Numbered from the stretch's first letter, positions 1 to 9,534 are shown. The stretch: DNA of 64,000 nucleotides from Alphaproteobacteria bacterium (GCA_947467345.1 CANIHD010000002.1:1-64000); one strand, 5' to 3'. Made by a program: numbers and translations. Notes: a model not told the origin generated them from the letters alone.

Positions 1-63
1 GGCGGCAAGAGCCACCTTCGCCTTAAATGCCGGTGTGTGGTTCCGGCGTGGTCGTTTCTTCAT
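1..63 (-). CDS. IS3-family transposase OrfA, N-terminal 21 residues (cut by window edge)
   Basis: Reading the minus strand from the ATG at 63 gives a very basic start (MKKRPRRNHTPAF, then KAKVALAA), the typical N-terminus of the OrfA helix-turn-helix protein of IS3-family elements. OrfA binds the element ends and is normally joined to the OrfB DDE integrase by programmed frameshifting. An AGGAGA ribosome site lies just upstream. The rest of the element is outside the window. The element end should fall between about 64 and 160, but I could not identify its terminal inverted repeat. A 9-base direct repeat (GCTCGATTA at 156-164 and 176-184) lies between the element and tolB and spans the tolB stop codon; its meaning is unclear. 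Confidence 0.8.
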   Translation of the reverse strand, partial: MKKRPRRNHTPAFKAKVALAA

Positions 64-181
64 CGTCTCTCCTGTTCGCAAGCCATCATGGCTGCCATCA
101 GGCAAAAACTCCACTTATCGCCTTGTTCAATTTTGCCGAGCCAGCTCTGCCATAGGCTCGATTACCGGGTTTTAAGCTCGA

Positions 182-1528
182 TTATTGGATCAAAGGCGAC
201 CAGGCGGGGTCGGATGCGTCGGTCGGCGCCAGAACGCGGCGCTGATTGCGTCCCGTAATGTCGATCGACCAGATTTGCGAGCCGCCGCCCTGTCCGTTGG
301 CGCCGGATTGAAGGGTTCGGGTGAACATAACGGCCCGTCCATTGGGCGCCCAGGTGGGGCCTTCGTCCTGCCAGCCATTCGAAAGCACGCGCTCTCCCGA
401 CCCATCGGGGCGCATGACGGCAATGCCGAACACGCCACCATTGATCTTTGTGAAGGCGATCAAATCGCCGCGCGGGCTCCATACTGGAGTCCCGTTTTTG
501 CCGGCGCCGAAGCTGATTCGGCGCACGCCGCTGCCGTCCACATTCATCACATAGACCTGTTGCGAACCGCCGCGATTCGATTCGAACGTAATCTGACGCC
601 CATCCGGCGAGAAAGATGGCGCGGTATCGATGCTGGGATCATTGGTCAGCCGGCGCGAGGTGCGCGTCGCCAGATCCATTAAGTAGATGTCGGAATTGCC
701 GTTGGTCTCCAGCGCCATCACAACGCTGCGTCCATCCGGCGAGAAACGCGGGCTGAATGTCATGTTGGGAAAATTCCCCAGCACTTCCTGACGCCCGGTC
801 TCCATGTCGAATATGTAAACGCGCGGCCGTCCGCCGATATACGACATATAGGCGATCATCTGCGCCGTCGGATTGAAGCGCGGCGTCAGCACCAAATAAT
901 CGCCCTGCGTCAGAAACACTGGGTTGGCGCCGTCCTGGTCCATCACCGCTAAGCGCTTGCGCCGATTCAGTTTCGGGCCGGTTTCGCTGATGAAAACGAT
1001 GCGGGTGTTGTAATAGCCCTTCTCGCCGGTGATCCGCTCATAGATCGCATCGGAAATGGCGTGGGCGATGCGGCGCCAATTCTCAGGCGCCGTGCCGTAT
1101 TGCAGGCCGACCATTTGCTGTTCGCCGAAAATATCCCAGAGGCGGAATTCGACACGCAGGCGCCCATCCGCTTCACGCGTCGCTTGGCCTGTGACCAGAC
1201 CTTGCGCCTGGATGGTGCGCCAATCACCGAAACGCGGCGGCACGTTGATGTCGGAGATTTGCTCGATATAGGACGCCGGGTTCAGCGGGCGAAAAAGCCC
1301 AGAGCGCTCCAAATCGGCGCGCACTACATTGGCGATATCGCGCCCCACCGCGCCGGCAGCAGGATTGGCGCCAAGAAAATCAGGAATAGCGATGGGCAGA
1401 GGTTCGGTAACGCCCTGGTCAATGCGAATTTGCAATGCCGCGCGCGCCGGCGCTGCCGCGCCAAGCGCGACAAAAACGACGAAAGCAGCGGCAATGCCGC
1501 GGAAAATTCCCACTTTGACACCAAGCAT
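182..1528 (-). CDS. tolB: Tol-Pal system beta-propeller protein TolB
   Basis: Periplasmic protein that binds Pal and TolA and helps keep the outer membrane attached during constriction. The protein is 448 residues. It opens with a signal peptide ending near PARA, then an N-terminal TolB domain, then repeated WD40-like PD40 units (SPDGR, WSPRGD, WAPNGR). It closes with the usual alphaproteobacterial tail ([11 protein letters not shown]). The open frame reaches back to 1588 inside tolA. I chose the ATG at 1528 because it starts exactly at a normal signal peptide and avoids a 29-base overlap. It is the last gene of the tolQRAB run. pal, the usual next gene, is not seen before the IS3 element. 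Confidence 0.95.
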   Translation of the reverse strand: MLGVKVGIFRGIAAAFVVFVALGAAAPARAALQIRIDQGVTEPLPIAIPDFLGANPAAGAVGRDIANVVRADLERSGLFRPLNPASYIEQISDINVPPRFGDWRTIQAQGLVTGQATREADGRLRVEFRLWDIFGEQQMVGLQYGTAPENWRRIAHAISDAIYERITGEKGYYNTRIVFISETGPKLNRRKRLAVMDQDGANPVFLTQGDYLVLTPRFNPTAQMIAYMSYIGGRPRVYIFDMETGRQEVLGNFPNMTFSPRFSPDGRSVVMALETNGNSDIYLMDLATRTSRRLTNDPSIDTAPSFSPDGRQITFESNRGGSQQVYVMNVDGSGVRRISFGAGKNGTPVWSPRGDLIAFTKINGGVFGIAVMRPDGSGERVLSNGWQDEGPTWAPNGRAVMFTRTLQSGANGQGGGSQIWSIDITGRNQRRVLAPTDASDPAWSPLIQ

Positions 1529-1559
1529 TTGAATCACCGTCACATCAAAAAATGGCAAC

Positions 1560-2384
1560 TTAACGGCCAGCCAATTGCTTGGGATCAAAAGTCATAACGA
1601 TCTCACGCCATGAATCGTATCGGTCGGTCGGCAAATTTCTATAGGGTGCGCAGATATACACCGCTCGAATTGCCGCTTCACTGGCGCTGCGCAAATAAGG
1701 ATTCGTTCTCGCCCCGGCTAACGATTCGGGCGTGAGACTTGCCTGCAGGAGATTGCCATCGCGCGCAAGCAGGATGCGCACCTGAACAATCAACTGCTCC
1801 GGATTCGGGGCACCTGCGGGAAAATTCCAGCACTCGCGCATTTGCGTTTTCAGCGCGGCTTCGATGTCCAACGTCATCGCGTTGCGCGCGCCGATGCCGG
1901 CGGTGGCTTGCGTCGCCACGGTCGCATTTGGCGGTGGCGGTGCCGGCGTCCGCTTGTCGAGCAGCGCGATGACCGAATCGAGATCGAAGTTCTGGCGCGG
2001 CTGTTCGGCTTGCGGGCGAGGGCGCGTCAGCGCCGGGCGTACCGGCGCGCGGCTCTCAGCCACTTGCGGCTCTGGCGGTGGGGGTGGCGCCACTTCTGGT
2101 GGCGGAGGCTCGGGCCCAGGTTCAGGTTCTGGCGGTGTCGGCTCCGGAACAGATTCTGGCGGCGGAGGTTCAGGAAGGGCTTCCGCAACGGGCTCGGGCT
2201 GCGTCGGCTCGGGTTCGGTCACCGTCGGCGCGACATTGTTCATCTCGGCCACGGTGACGAGCTCGATCGGGATATTGGGCGGCGTCTCATCCGGCGCGAC
2301 GTCCAAAGCGCGCGGCCAGGAAATCACGGTGGCGATCAACACCCCCGCATGGAGGAGCGCCGAGAGGACGACTCCCTTTCGCAC
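1560..2384 (-). CDS. tolA: TolA, inner-membrane to periplasm coupling protein
   Basis: Transmits proton-motive force from TolQR to TolB and Pal. The 274-residue protein has one N-terminal membrane helix (about residues 5-23). A long periplasmic stretch very rich in Pro and Glu (about 55-130, many PEP and PPPP runs) replaces the Ala/Lys-rich helix of enterobacterial TolA. The C-terminal TonB/TolA-like domain starts near residue 165 and has a cysteine pair (REC and YIC). It lies 5 bases after tolR in the same operon. Its identity rests on position and architecture, because the Pro-rich linker carries little family signal. Confidence 0.9.
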   Translation of the reverse strand: MRKGVVLSALLHAGVLIATVISWPRALDVAPDETPPNIPIELVTVAEMNNVAPTVTEPEPTQPEPVAEALPEPPPPESVPEPTPPEPEPGPEPPPPEVAPPPPPEPQVAESRAPVRPALTRPRPQAEQPRQNFDLDSVIALLDKRTPAPPPPNATVATQATAGIGARNAMTLDIEAALKTQMRECWNFPAGAPNPEQLIVQVRILLARDGNLLQASLTPESLAGARTNPYLRSASEAAIRAVYICAPYRNLPTDRYDSWREIVMTFDPKQLAGR

Positions 2385-2389
2385 GGGCG

Positions 2390-2851
2390 CTACCTGCGCC
2401 TGCGGGTGACGGTCTCGTTAACGAGACCGATGCGGTTGAATCCCGCGGCGCTAAGAAGACCCATCACCTCCGCCACCTTGCCATAGGGCACGGTCTGATC
2501 GGCGCGCACGAAAATGCGCTGCTCGTAACCGTTCTCGGCGATGGCTTGCAGCTTGGGCACCAAATCCTGCGCGGTGATCAGCGTGTCCTGCAGGAATATT
2601 TGGCCGGTTTTATCGATGCTCACAGCCAACGGCTCGTGATCCTGACCCAGCGCGCGTGCTTGTGTGCGCGGCAAATCGATGGGGACGCCGACGGTAAGAA
2701 GCGGTGCCGTCACCATGAACACGATCAAGAGCACCAGCATGACGTCGACAAAAGGCGTGACGTTGATTTCCGCCATCGGCGGCGTGCGCAGGCGCCCACT
2801 GCGGCTCCCACGTCCGCTACGCCCAGAACTGCGCTTTACGGCAAATGCCAT
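2390..2851 (-). CDS. tolR: TolR, ExbD/TolR-family proton channel subunit
   Basis: Partner of TolQ in the inner-membrane proton channel that energises TolA. The 153-residue protein has a short basic N-terminus, then INVTPFVDVMLVLLIVFMV, a single membrane helix carrying the conserved Asp that moves protons. A periplasmic domain follows, ending in the typical G-KVAEVMGLL-AAGF segment. The start codon overlaps the tolQ stop by one base (TAATG), implying translational coupling. Confidence 0.96.
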   Translation of the reverse strand: MAFAVKRSSGRSGRGSRSGRLRTPPMAEINVTPFVDVMLVLLIVFMVTAPLLTVGVPIDLPRTQARALGQDHEPLAVSIDKTGQIFLQDTLITAQDLVPKLQAIAENGYEQRIFVRADQTVPYGKVAEVMGLLSAAGFNRIGLVNETVTRRRR

Positions 2852-3753
2852 TAGCGCGCCCTCTCTTCGATCTGGCGCGAGAGGAAGGCGGAGAACTCAT
2901 CGGCGAATGTGTCGAGGCGCCCCGAGTAGCGCGACAATTCATTGACGAAGCGGTTATAGGCGATCACCGCCGGAATGGCGGCGAGGAGGCCGAGAGCTGT
3001 GGCGAACAAGGCCTCGGCGATGCCGGGCGCAACCACTGCGAGTGTCGTGTCCTGACGAACCGCGATGGCTTGGAATGCATTCATAATGCCCCACACCGTG
3101 CCGAAGAGACCAACAAACGGCGCTGTCGAGCCGACCGTCGCGAGATAGCCGAGGCCGTTCTCGATCTTTTCGGTTTCGCGCTGGATGGAGACGTTCATCG
3201 CTTTGTCGACACGCTCCTTCACGCCGGCAATCGATGCCTCGCGCGTTGTGGTGGAGTTTTTCTCCATCGAGCGGCGCCATTCGCGCAGAGCGGCGACAAA
3301 TAACGACGCCATCGGCTGATCGGGCTTGGCGGAATATTGCGTGTAAAGATCGTCAAGCGAGCGGCCCGACCAGAAATTTTCCCCGAACACGCGGGAGCGG
3401 CGCTTCAGCGACGAGAAGGTCAGGGCCTTGTCGATGATGATGACCCATGACCAGAACGATGCGGCCACAAGCATCAGCAGCACGGATTTCACTACCAGAT
3501 CGGCCCGCATGAAGAGGCCGAGCGGCGTGAAGGCCGCTTCAATATCGCTCTGTTCTTCCGCAGCAAGCTCTTCTTCGGTCCCTTCGGGAGCCGCGAGAGC
3601 ATTGCGCTCCGGCGCGGCCCCCGTGGGCGCGGCAATGGGCGCGCGTCCGCCCTGCGGGGCCTGCCGCTGAATTTGGGCGTCGGCAGTCACACTGCCTATG
3701 GCCAGTGCAATCAACGCCACCAGCATCACGGCGAAACTACGCATCACCTTCAT
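2851..3753 (-). CDS. tolQ: TolQ/ExbB-type proton channel protein with extended N-terminus
   Basis: MotA/TolQ/ExbB-family channel subunit. The core from about residue 75 has three membrane helices and the family signature around TVGSTAPFVGLFGTVWGIM. Classical TolQ is about 230 residues. This one is 300 because it carries a signal-peptide-like start (MKVMRSFAVMLVALIALAIG) and a Gln/Pro/Ala-rich periplasmic stretch, as in the long alphaproteobacterial ExbB type. I used the ATG at 3753: AGAGG lies upstream, and the extra 24 codons back to 3825 look non-coding. The gene sits in a complete tol operon, so I name it tolQ, but its shape is ExbB-like. Confidence 0.85.
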   Translation of the reverse strand: MKVMRSFAVMLVALIALAIGSVTADAQIQRQAPQGGRAPIAAPTGAAPERNALAAPEGTEEELAAEEQSDIEAAFTPLGLFMRADLVVKSVLLMLVAASFWSWVIIIDKALTFSSLKRRSRVFGENFWSGRSLDDLYTQYSAKPDQPMASLFVAALREWRRSMEKNSTTTREASIAGVKERVDKAMNVSIQRETEKIENGLGYLATVGSTAPFVGLFGTVWGIMNAFQAIAVRQDTTLAVVAPGIAEALFATALGLLAAIPAVIAYNRFVNELSRYSGRLDTFADEFSAFLSRQIEERAR

Positions 3754-3891
3754 TCGTATACCTCTTGCATCCTGGGCCCCTTGTTTTGCGTTCGGAAAAC
3801 GGCCGGATCGCACAATCGTTCGCATTAACCCCTCGAATATGGCTGAATTTTGACCCTGCCAATGAGACCGGCTGGCGATTTTCCGCCCATC

Positions 3892-4347
3892 TCAATGGGT
3901 TAGGAATTCGTCAAGCTTGGCTCGCATTTCCTGAGGAACCCTACGGGGGCGGCCCTTCAGGGTTACGACGCACACCTCCACACCCGCCTCGATTAACATC
4001 TCGGTATCGCGGAGGACGCTCTGTTTCAGATGCAGCCGCGCGCCTTCCATGGCGGTGAAGCGCGTGCGGACCAAAAGCGCGTCTTCGGCCCGGGCAGGTT
4101 TGCGAAAGTCGATCTCCATGCGCCGAACCACCCAAACCAGCGGCTCAGCGGCCGCGAGTAATCCACGATGACGAACCCCGATCAGGCGGAGGAATTCGCT
4201 GCGGCCACGCTCCATGAAACGCAAATAGGAGGCGTGATAGACGACGCCTGAAAAATCCGTGTCCTCGTAATAGACGCGCAAAGGAAAGACGTGGGTGCGG
4301 TCTTCAAACCATCCCGGATTTGGTTCCTGCGAACTATTCATCGTCAT
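3892..4347 (-). CDS. ybgC: YbgC-type acyl-CoA thioesterase (tol-pal associated)
   Basis: Hot-dog-fold 4HBT thioesterase of 151 residues that hydrolyses acyl-CoA or acyl-ACP. The active-site signature [22 protein letters not shown] contains the catalytic Asp and the Tyr-His pair, and [10 protein letters not shown] follows. It is conserved upstream of tolQ in many Proteobacteria and is thought to link phospholipid metabolism to the Tol system. The start overlaps the ruvB end by 14 bases; a second in-frame ATG two codons later (4341) is equally possible. It bridges the ruv and tol gene sets. Confidence 0.93.
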   Translation of the reverse strand: MTMNSSQEPNPGWFEDRTHVFPLRVYYEDTDFSGVVYHASYLRFMERGRSEFLRLIGVRHRGLLAAAEPLVWVVRRMEIDFRKPARAEDALLVRTRFTAMEGARLHLKQSVLRDTEMLIEAGVEVCVVTLKGRPRRVPQEMRAKLDEFLTH

Positions 4348-5401
4348 CGCTGAACAACGGATTTTGCTTCGTGTCGGACGCGGTTGGAAGGCCGAGATGG
4401 GTGTAGGCTTGGCCCGTCACCACGCGTCCGCGCGGCGTGCGCTGCACGAGGCCCTGCTGAATGAGGAACGGTTCGACGATTTCTTCAATCGCATCGCGCG
4501 GTTCACCAAGGGCTGCTGCAATCGTTTCGACGCCCACGGGCCCGCCGTTAAAGCCTTCGGCAATGAGGGCGAGATAGCGCCGATCAAAAGCGTCGAGGCC
4601 TTTTTTGTCCACTTCCAGCCGTGACAAGGCCGCGTCGGCGATGATGGCATCGACTTCGAGTTTTCCTGCGACGGCGGCAAAATCGCGAACGCGCTTGAGC
4701 AGCCGCCCGGCAATACGCGGTGTGCCTCGCGAACGTTGCGCGATTTCGCGCGCGCCTGCTTCCGTGAGATTGAAGCCGAGTACGCGCGCACCGCGCGTGA
4801 CGATGTGAACGAGCTCATGTGTCTCATAAAAATTCAGACGCACGGGAATGCCGAAGCGGTCGCGCAACGGCGTGGTGAGAAGACCAGAACGCGTGGTGGC
4901 GCCGATCAGCGTGAACGGCGCCAGTTGAATTTTCACCGAACGCGCGGAGGGTCCTTCGCCGATGATGAGATCGAGTTCGAAATCCTCCATCGCTGGATAG
5001 AGAATTTCTTCCACCGCCGGATTGAGGCGATGGATTTCATCGATGAAGAGCACGTCGCGCGGCTCGAGATTGGTAAGCAGCGCCGCGAGATCGCCGGCGC
5101 GCGCGAGGACGGGTCCTGACGTCGAACGAAATCCGACGCCGAGTTCGCGTGACACGATTTGCGCCAAGGTGGTTTTGCCAAGCCCGGGCGGCCCGGAAAA
5201 CAGCACATGGTCCAGCGGTTCGCCGCGCGCCTTAGCGGCGGAAATGAACACCGACAAATTCTCGCGCGCCTGCTGCTGCCCGACGAACTCGGACAGATGC
5301 TTCGGCCGCAGCGATGATTCCAACGTGTCCTCGTCGCGCTTTTCGGGCGCGATCAGGCGGTCGGGTTCGGCTGCTGCTTGCTTAGGTTTGGCTGTGGCCA
5401 T
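4334..5401 (-). CDS. ruvB: Holliday junction branch-migration helicase RuvB
   Basis: AAA+ motor that drives branch migration with RuvA. The 355-residue protein shows Walker A (GPPGLGKTT), Walker B (DEIHRL), sensor 1 (GATTRSG), the arginine-finger segment (PLRDRFGI) and the C-terminal winged helix ([13 protein letters not shown]). The start at 5401 (MATAKPK) is preferred over 5425 because the eight extra codons lack a ribosome site. It follows ruvA by 88 bases. Confidence 0.97.
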   Translation of the reverse strand: MATAKPKQAAAEPDRLIAPEKRDEDTLESSLRPKHLSEFVGQQQARENLSVFISAAKARGEPLDHVLFSGPPGLGKTTLAQIVSRELGVGFRSTSGPVLARAGDLAALLTNLEPRDVLFIDEIHRLNPAVEEILYPAMEDFELDLIIGEGPSARSVKIQLAPFTLIGATTRSGLLTTPLRDRFGIPVRLNFYETHELVHIVTRGARVLGFNLTEAGAREIAQRSRGTPRIAGRLLKRVRDFAAVAGKLEVDAIIADAALSRLEVDKKGLDAFDRRYLALIAEGFNGGPVGVETIAAALGEPRDAIEEIVEPFLIQQGLVQRTPRGRVVTGQAYTHLGLPTASDTKQNPLFSDDDE

Positions 5402-5489
5402 GGAACGACTCAATTTCTCGCGCACATTGCGTTAGTTCGGCCACGGATTGAAGACGTGCGGGCTGCGATGCGGACGCGCGGCAACGCCG

Positions 5490-6107
5490 TTAACGCGCCA
5501 ATTGGCGCAACGATTCACGAATTAGAACGTCGAGAGGTGCGCTGTCGGCTGTCGGACCCAGATTATGGGCGGCACGCGCCACCGTTTCAGAAGCCACCAT
5601 TTGCGAATAACCGAGATTGACCAAAGCGGCGATGGCGTCGCTTTCCACCGGACGTGGCGCTTGGAGCGCTGCCGGTTCGCCGGTTTCGGCCTGACGCTGC
5701 AACAGGATTTGCGGTGCCTTGTCTTTTAGCTCCACAACAATCCGGGTCGCGAGTTTCGGCCCCACGCCTTGCGCGCGTCCGACCACGGCTTTGTCGCCCA
5801 GCACGATGGCGCGCTCCAGCTCAGGGATTTTGATCGCGCTCAAAATCGCCAGCGCCACGCGGGCGCCGACGCCTTGCACGGTCTGCAGCAGACGAAACCA
5901 ATCGCGCTCATCAGAAGCAAAAAAACCATAAAGGCGGATAGCGTCTTCCGACACCTTGGTTTCGATGGCCAGACTCACATGCGCGCCGGTGCTAAGCCGG
6001 GCCAAGGTGGTGGAAGGGCAGTGCACCAGATAGCCGACGCCGCCGACATCGAGGATCGCGTGGTCGCTCGCCACGGAATCGATCCGCCCCGAGAGTTTGC
6101 CGATCAT
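5490..6107 (-). CDS. ruvA: Holliday junction-binding protein RuvA
   Basis: Tetrameric junction-binding protein of 205 residues that recruits RuvB. It has the N-terminal OB-fold (MIGKLSGRIDSV), two helix-hairpin-helix motifs (QGVGARVALAIL and QGVGPKLATRIV) and the C-terminal UBA-like domain III (AIAALVNLGY) that contacts RuvB. The start at 6107 overlaps the ruvC stop as ATGA, indicating translational coupling. The frame stays open 22 codons further upstream inside ruvC, but that part does not resemble RuvA. Confidence 0.97.
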   Translation of the reverse strand: MIGKLSGRIDSVASDHAILDVGGVGYLVHCPSTTLARLSTGAHVSLAIETKVSEDAIRLYGFFASDERDWFRLLQTVQGVGARVALAILSAIKIPELERAIVLGDKAVVGRAQGVGPKLATRIVVELKDKAPQILLQRQAETGEPAALQAPRPVESDAIAALVNLGYSQMVASETVARAAHNLGPTADSAPLDVLIRESLRQLAR

Positions 6108-6616
6108 GACGCTAGCGCTGCCGCGATGCGGCCGGCGCCGCTCCCGGCCAGATGCGCGTGCGCGATGGCGCAAGCGAGCGCATCGGCGGCATCGGCGGTT
6201 TCGAACCGCGCCGTCGGCAGCATGCGGCGCACCATGGCCTGAACCTGATCCTTGGAGGCATGGCCGACGCCGACCACCGATTTCTTAATGTGATTGGGCG
6301 CATATCCGCACAGCGCGATTCCGGCTTGCGCGGCGGCCAAAAGCACAATCGCCCGCGCTTGCCCCAGTTTCAGCGCGGCGGCCGGATCTTTCGCGACAAA
6401 GCCTTGCTCTACCGCGACGGCGTCAGGCGCGTGGGCTTTGAGAACCTGATGAATGCCGACATGCAGAAGCGCCAAGCGCTCGCCCAGCTCCAGGTCGGCC
6501 TTGGTCGCGATGGCGCCGTTGGCGACGTGGCTCAGCTTCGAGCCCGAAACCACAATCACGCCCCAGCCGGTGCGCGCGAGGCCCGGATCGAAGCCGGCGA
6601 TGCAGAGTGTGCCCAT
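6104..6616 (-). CDS. ruvC: Crossover junction endodeoxyribonuclease RuvC
   Basis: Resolvase that cuts Holliday junctions bound by RuvAB. The 170-residue protein keeps the RNase H-like acidic residues: Asp in FDPGLARTG near residue 10, Glu in VEQGF near 70, and the two Asp in TADAADALA near 141-144. It also has the NHIKKSVVGVGHASKDQV segment for DNA contact. First gene of the ruvCAB order, downstream of yebC. Confidence 0.97.
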   Translation of the reverse strand: MGTLCIAGFDPGLARTGWGVIVVSGSKLSHVANGAIATKADLELGERLALLHVGIHQVLKAHAPDAVAVEQGFVAKDPAAALKLGQARAIVLLAAAQAGIALCGYAPNHIKKSVVGVGHASKDQVQAMVRRMLPTARFETADAADALACAIAHAHLAGSGAGRIAAALAS

Positions 6617-6692
6617 AAATCCCTTGGCGCGAATCGTGTGCCCTAGTGTCCGCCAAGCGGCACGGGCGGCGCAACTCGCGCGGCCATAGGCT

Positions 6693-7445
6693 TTAAGCCG
6701 CCGACAATTTTTCCATCAGCGCGTCGGACATTTCATAATTGGCGTAGACGGTCTGCACGTCGTCATGGTCGTCCAACGTGTCGAGCAGCTTGGTAAGCGT
6801 CATGCCGCTGTCTTCTTCGTCCACAGCCACCATCACCTGCGGCCGCCACACGATCTTCGCGCCTTTTGCTGGGCCAAGCTTCGCTTCCAGCGAAACGCGT
6901 ACGGCCGCAAAATCCTCGACGCGGGAGAGGAATTCGTGGCCGTCGGCGCTGGAAAGCACCTCGTCGGCGCCCGCATCGATGGCGATTTCAAGCATGGCGT
7001 CGGCAGTGCCGGCCTCGGCAGGGTAGGTGATCTGGGCGACGCGGTTGAACTGAAACGACACGGAGCCGGTTTCGCCCATGGCACCGCCGAATTTCGAGAA
7101 CGCGGCGCGTATGTCGGCGGCGGTGCGGTTACGATTGTCGGTCAGCGCCTCGATGATGATGGCGACCCCGCCCGGGCCGAAGCCCTCATAGCGGACTTCT
7201 TCGTAGTTTTCGGCGTCGCCGCCCTGGCTTTTGCGGATGGCGCGCTCGATGACGTCCTTGGACATGCTCTGTGCGCGGGCGGCGATGATGGCGACACGCA
7301 GGCGCGGATTGTGGTCGGGGTCGGGCAGGCCCTGTTTGGCGGCGACCGTTATTTCGCGGCTGAGCTTGGAAAAGAGCTTGGACCGCTGGGCATCCTGCTT
7401 GCCCTTGCGGAACATGATGTTCTTGAACTGTGAATGGCCGGCCAT
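6693..7445 (-). CDS. YebC/PmpR-family DNA-binding transcriptional regulator / translation factor
   Basis: A 250-residue, full-length member of the YebC family, recognised from the start [18 protein letters not shown] and the segments [38 protein letters not shown] and GSVSFQFNR. Family members have been described as transcription regulators. More recent work links some to relief of ribosome stalling, so the exact role here is open. It lies directly upstream of ruvC, the usual alphaproteobacterial order, supporting a shared transcript. Confidence 0.94.
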   Translation of the reverse strand: MAGHSQFKNIMFRKGKQDAQRSKLFSKLSREITVAAKQGLPDPDHNPRLRVAIIAARAQSMSKDVIERAIRKSQGGDAENYEEVRYEGFGPGGVAIIIEALTDNRNRTAADIRAAFSKFGGAMGETGSVSFQFNRVAQITYPAEAGTADAMLEIAIDAGADEVLSSADGHEFLSRVEDFAAVRVSLEAKLGPAKGAKIVWRPQVMVAVDEEDSGMTLTKLLDTLDDHDDVQTVYANYEMSDALMEKLSAA

Positions 7446-7529
7446 GGCGCGCTCTCGGCGGAAATCCGCCCGTGGAATAGCCGGGGCGGCGGTCGTTGTT
7501 CAAGGCCGCCTTTGCTGGCGGCGGGTCGA

Positions 7530-8345
7530 TCAGGCCGGTGGCAGAGCCGGAGAGAGCCTTCCGCCGACTCGGACCGGGGCAATGGCGCGTGCGAGGCCCG
7601 TCCGATCGTCGGTTTCGACAAAAATCCCGCAAAGCGTGGCCGGGCCGGTGGCCGGCGAGAAGCGCCCGCTGGACATTTTCCGGGTGAAACGCTGCACGGG
7701 CTCGAATTTCTCCATGCCAATGACGGAATCATAATCGGCGCAGGCGCCGGCATCGGTCTGGTAGGCGGTGCCGCCGGGGAAAATCTGCGCGTCCGCCGTT
7801 GGAATGTGGCTGTGGGTGCCGACCACCACGCTGGCGCGCCCGTCGCAGAAATGGCCCATCGCCATTTTCTCGCTGGTCGCCTCGGCATGAATGTCGATCA
7901 AAATCGCGTCCGCGACCTCGCGCAAAGGACATGCCGCCAGCTCGGCTTCCACCGACGCGAAGGGATCGTCGAGAGCGTCCATGAACACGCGGCCCATCAC
8001 ATTGATCACCAGAATGCGGGCGCCGTTTTTGGCCTGATAGAGATTGGCGCCGCGCCCCGGCGTTCCTGGCGGATAATTGCGCGGGCGTAAAATGCGGTCG
8101 TCTTCTTGAATGAGGCCGATAATCTCGCGCTGATCCAGCCAGTGATTGCCGGTCGAAATCACGTCCACGCCTGAAGCATAGAGTTCATTGGCTGTTTCGC
8201 GCGTCAGACCAAATCCGCCGGCAGCGTTTTCACCGTTCGCGATGACGATATCGATCCGAAAATTTTCGCGCAGCGACGGCAATTCGGCGCCGATCACCTC
8301 GCGCCCCGGCCGTCCCACCACATCGCCCAGAAAAAGTATTCTCAT
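7530..8345 (-). CDS. YmdB-type metallophosphoesterase (TIGR00282 family)
   Basis: Binuclear-metal phosphodiesterase of 271 residues. YmdB of Bacillus hydrolyses 2',3'-cyclic nucleotides. Metal-ligand motifs appear in order: LFLGDVVGRPGR, ANGENAAGG, GNHWLDQ, DIHAEATSEK and VGTHSHIPTAD. The YQTDAGACADYDSVIGM motif is also present. The start ATG abuts the stop of the preceding cyclo-ligase gene, so the two are cotranscribed. The substrate in this organism is inferred from the family only. Confidence 0.9.
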   Translation of the reverse strand: MRILFLGDVVGRPGREVIGAELPSLRENFRIDIVIANGENAAGGFGLTRETANELYASGVDVISTGNHWLDQREIIGLIQEDDRILRPRNYPPGTPGRGANLYQAKNGARILVINVMGRVFMDALDDPFASVEAELAACPLREVADAILIDIHAEATSEKMAMGHFCDGRASVVVGTHSHIPTADAQIFPGGTAYQTDAGACADYDSVIGMEKFEPVQRFTRKMSSGRFSPATGPATLCGIFVETDDRTGLARAIAPVRVGGRLSPALPPA

Positions 8346-8924
8346 CTAGCTCTCGAATTTCCGTGAAGCTGTTTCGGTGACGACCCAATCGAGTTTTTGA
8401 TCATTGGTGTCGGCGGGAAGCGCATCCACTTCCTGGCCGGCAAAGGCGATGCCCACAGCCAACACCGTACCGGAGGCGCGCAAGGTACTCAGTGTACGGT
8501 CATAATAGCCGCCGCCATAGCCGAGGCGGTGACCTTTCGCGTCGAAGGCGAGAAGCGGCACCAGAATGACGTCCGGCGTGACGTCCGGCCAATCGGGCGC
8601 CGGCTCCGGCAAGCGATAGCTGCCTTCCATCGGCGCTTTATTTTCCGGCCATTCGTGAAAATGCAGCGGCTGGTTTTTTTCGTGAATGCGGGGCAGAGCG
8701 ATTTTATGCCCTTTTGCCCGAAGCTTCCGCACCACGCTCAGGCTATCGGCTTCGCTGCGGATGGGAACATAGACCCCAACGATTGCCGAGGCGGGAATGG
8801 GAATGGTTGCGAAGTGCGCGGCGATGGAAATGCCGGCCTTTGCTCCGCCCACATGCAACAGGTTTCGCTTTGCCTCTGCCTGTCGGCGAAGCTCGGACTT
8901 TGCGGCGGCGAGAGCGTCACGCAC
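8346..8924 (-). CDS. 5-formyltetrahydrofolate cyclo-ligase
   Basis: Converts 5-formyl-THF to 5,10-methenyl-THF using ATP. The 192-residue protein has the N-terminal basic segment (AKSELRRQAEAKRN) and the phosphate-binding C-terminal motif LAFDAKGHRLGYGGGYYDRTL characteristic of the 5-FCL family (ygfA/fau). It lies just downstream of the 6S RNA on the same strand, the arrangement seen widely in Proteobacteria, so it may be read through from the 6S promoter. Confidence 0.93.
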   Translation of the reverse strand: MRDALAAAKSELRRQAEAKRNLLHVGGAKAGISIAAHFATIPIPASAIVGVYVPIRSEADSLSVVRKLRAKGHKIALPRIHEKNQPLHFHEWPENKAPMEGSYRLPEPAPDWPDVTPDVILVPLLAFDAKGHRLGYGGGYYDRTLSTLRASGTVLAVGIAFAGQEVDALPADTNDQKLDWVVTETASRKFES

Positions 8925-8974
8925 GCCGCGTCATAGACAATTTCCCCGGAAAAGGAAGCAGTTCGAAAAAAGGA

Positions 8975-9147
8975 AAGTGGGCGGAACCACCCGGCCGTTG
9001 GAGTTGGATCCTCACGGGCCTGCATGTGCAGGTGGGCGCCATATGACCAAGACCACGGTCCTGGCCAGGGACAGCTCCCGGTGAGTACCATTAAGGCCCC
9101 TGGGTATCGCTTTCCTGACGTGCGGCGCAGTATCCGCCCAGGGACTA
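8975..9147 (-). ncRNA. ssrS: 6S RNA
   Basis: The gap between zapA and 5-FCL is the classical 6S locus. On the minus strand the two ends pair perfectly: TGGGCGGA (9140-9133) with TCCGCCCA (8985-8978). This closing stem encloses about 150 nt with more inverted stretches, including CACCTGCACATGCAGGCC and CCTGGCCAGGACC, consistent with a long rod with a central bubble. A T-run follows the 3' arm at about 8965-8971. 6S binds sigma-70 RNA polymerase in stationary phase. The ends are estimates from the stem. Confidence 0.8.
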
Positions 9148-9149
9148 AT

Positions 9150-9500
9150 CTAGGAGCGCGCGACCTGATCGGCAATGGTCTCAATCCTGGCGGCAGCTTT
9201 TTCCAGGATTTCCGCTAAGGAATCGTCGTGTCCGTTATGCGCCGCGCCGTTGCCGCGTAAGGCTGCGAGTTCCTTTTCCAATTCGTCGACCCGTGTCATG
9301 GATTCGGAAAGCTCGTCGGAAATGATCAGGCCGGCCATCAGCAAAAGGCGGCTCTCGCTGGCTTGGCCGCCAACAGTGCCAGCCAATTCGCGCACCCGCT
9401 TGTCCAGGAATTGGCCGAGTTCCCGCAGATGCGGCTCTTCGCCGTCATCGCAAGCGACGGTGTAAGCACGGCCATTGATCAGGACATTTACCAGGGGCAT
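9150..9500 (-). CDS. zapA: Cell division protein ZapA
   Basis: Small FtsZ-ring-associated protein that bundles FtsZ. The 116-residue protein begins MPLVNVLINGRAYTVACDDGEE, the ZapA globular head, followed by LRELGQFLDKRVRELA. A helical coiled-coil follows (SMTRVDELEKELAALR and the C-terminal EILEKAAARIETIADQVA). I chose the ATG at 9500 because AGGAGG precedes it; the open frame continues 34 codons upstream without ZapA character. It lies immediately before the 6S RNA. Confidence 0.93.
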   Translation of the reverse strand: MPLVNVLINGRAYTVACDDGEEPHLRELGQFLDKRVRELAGTVGGQASESRLLLMAGLIISDELSESMTRVDELEKELAALRGNGAAHNGHDDSLAEILEKAAARIETIADQVARS

Positions 9501-9534
9501 GCGCGCTCCCCTCCTAATTGAGAAAATGGGTCGC

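Noticed and set aside
1842-2486. Long plus-strand frame opposite tolA/tolR, rich in Arg
   Set aside because: It mirrors the Pro/Glu-rich tolA coding strand in another frame, as high-GC sequence commonly does. No ribosome site or family.
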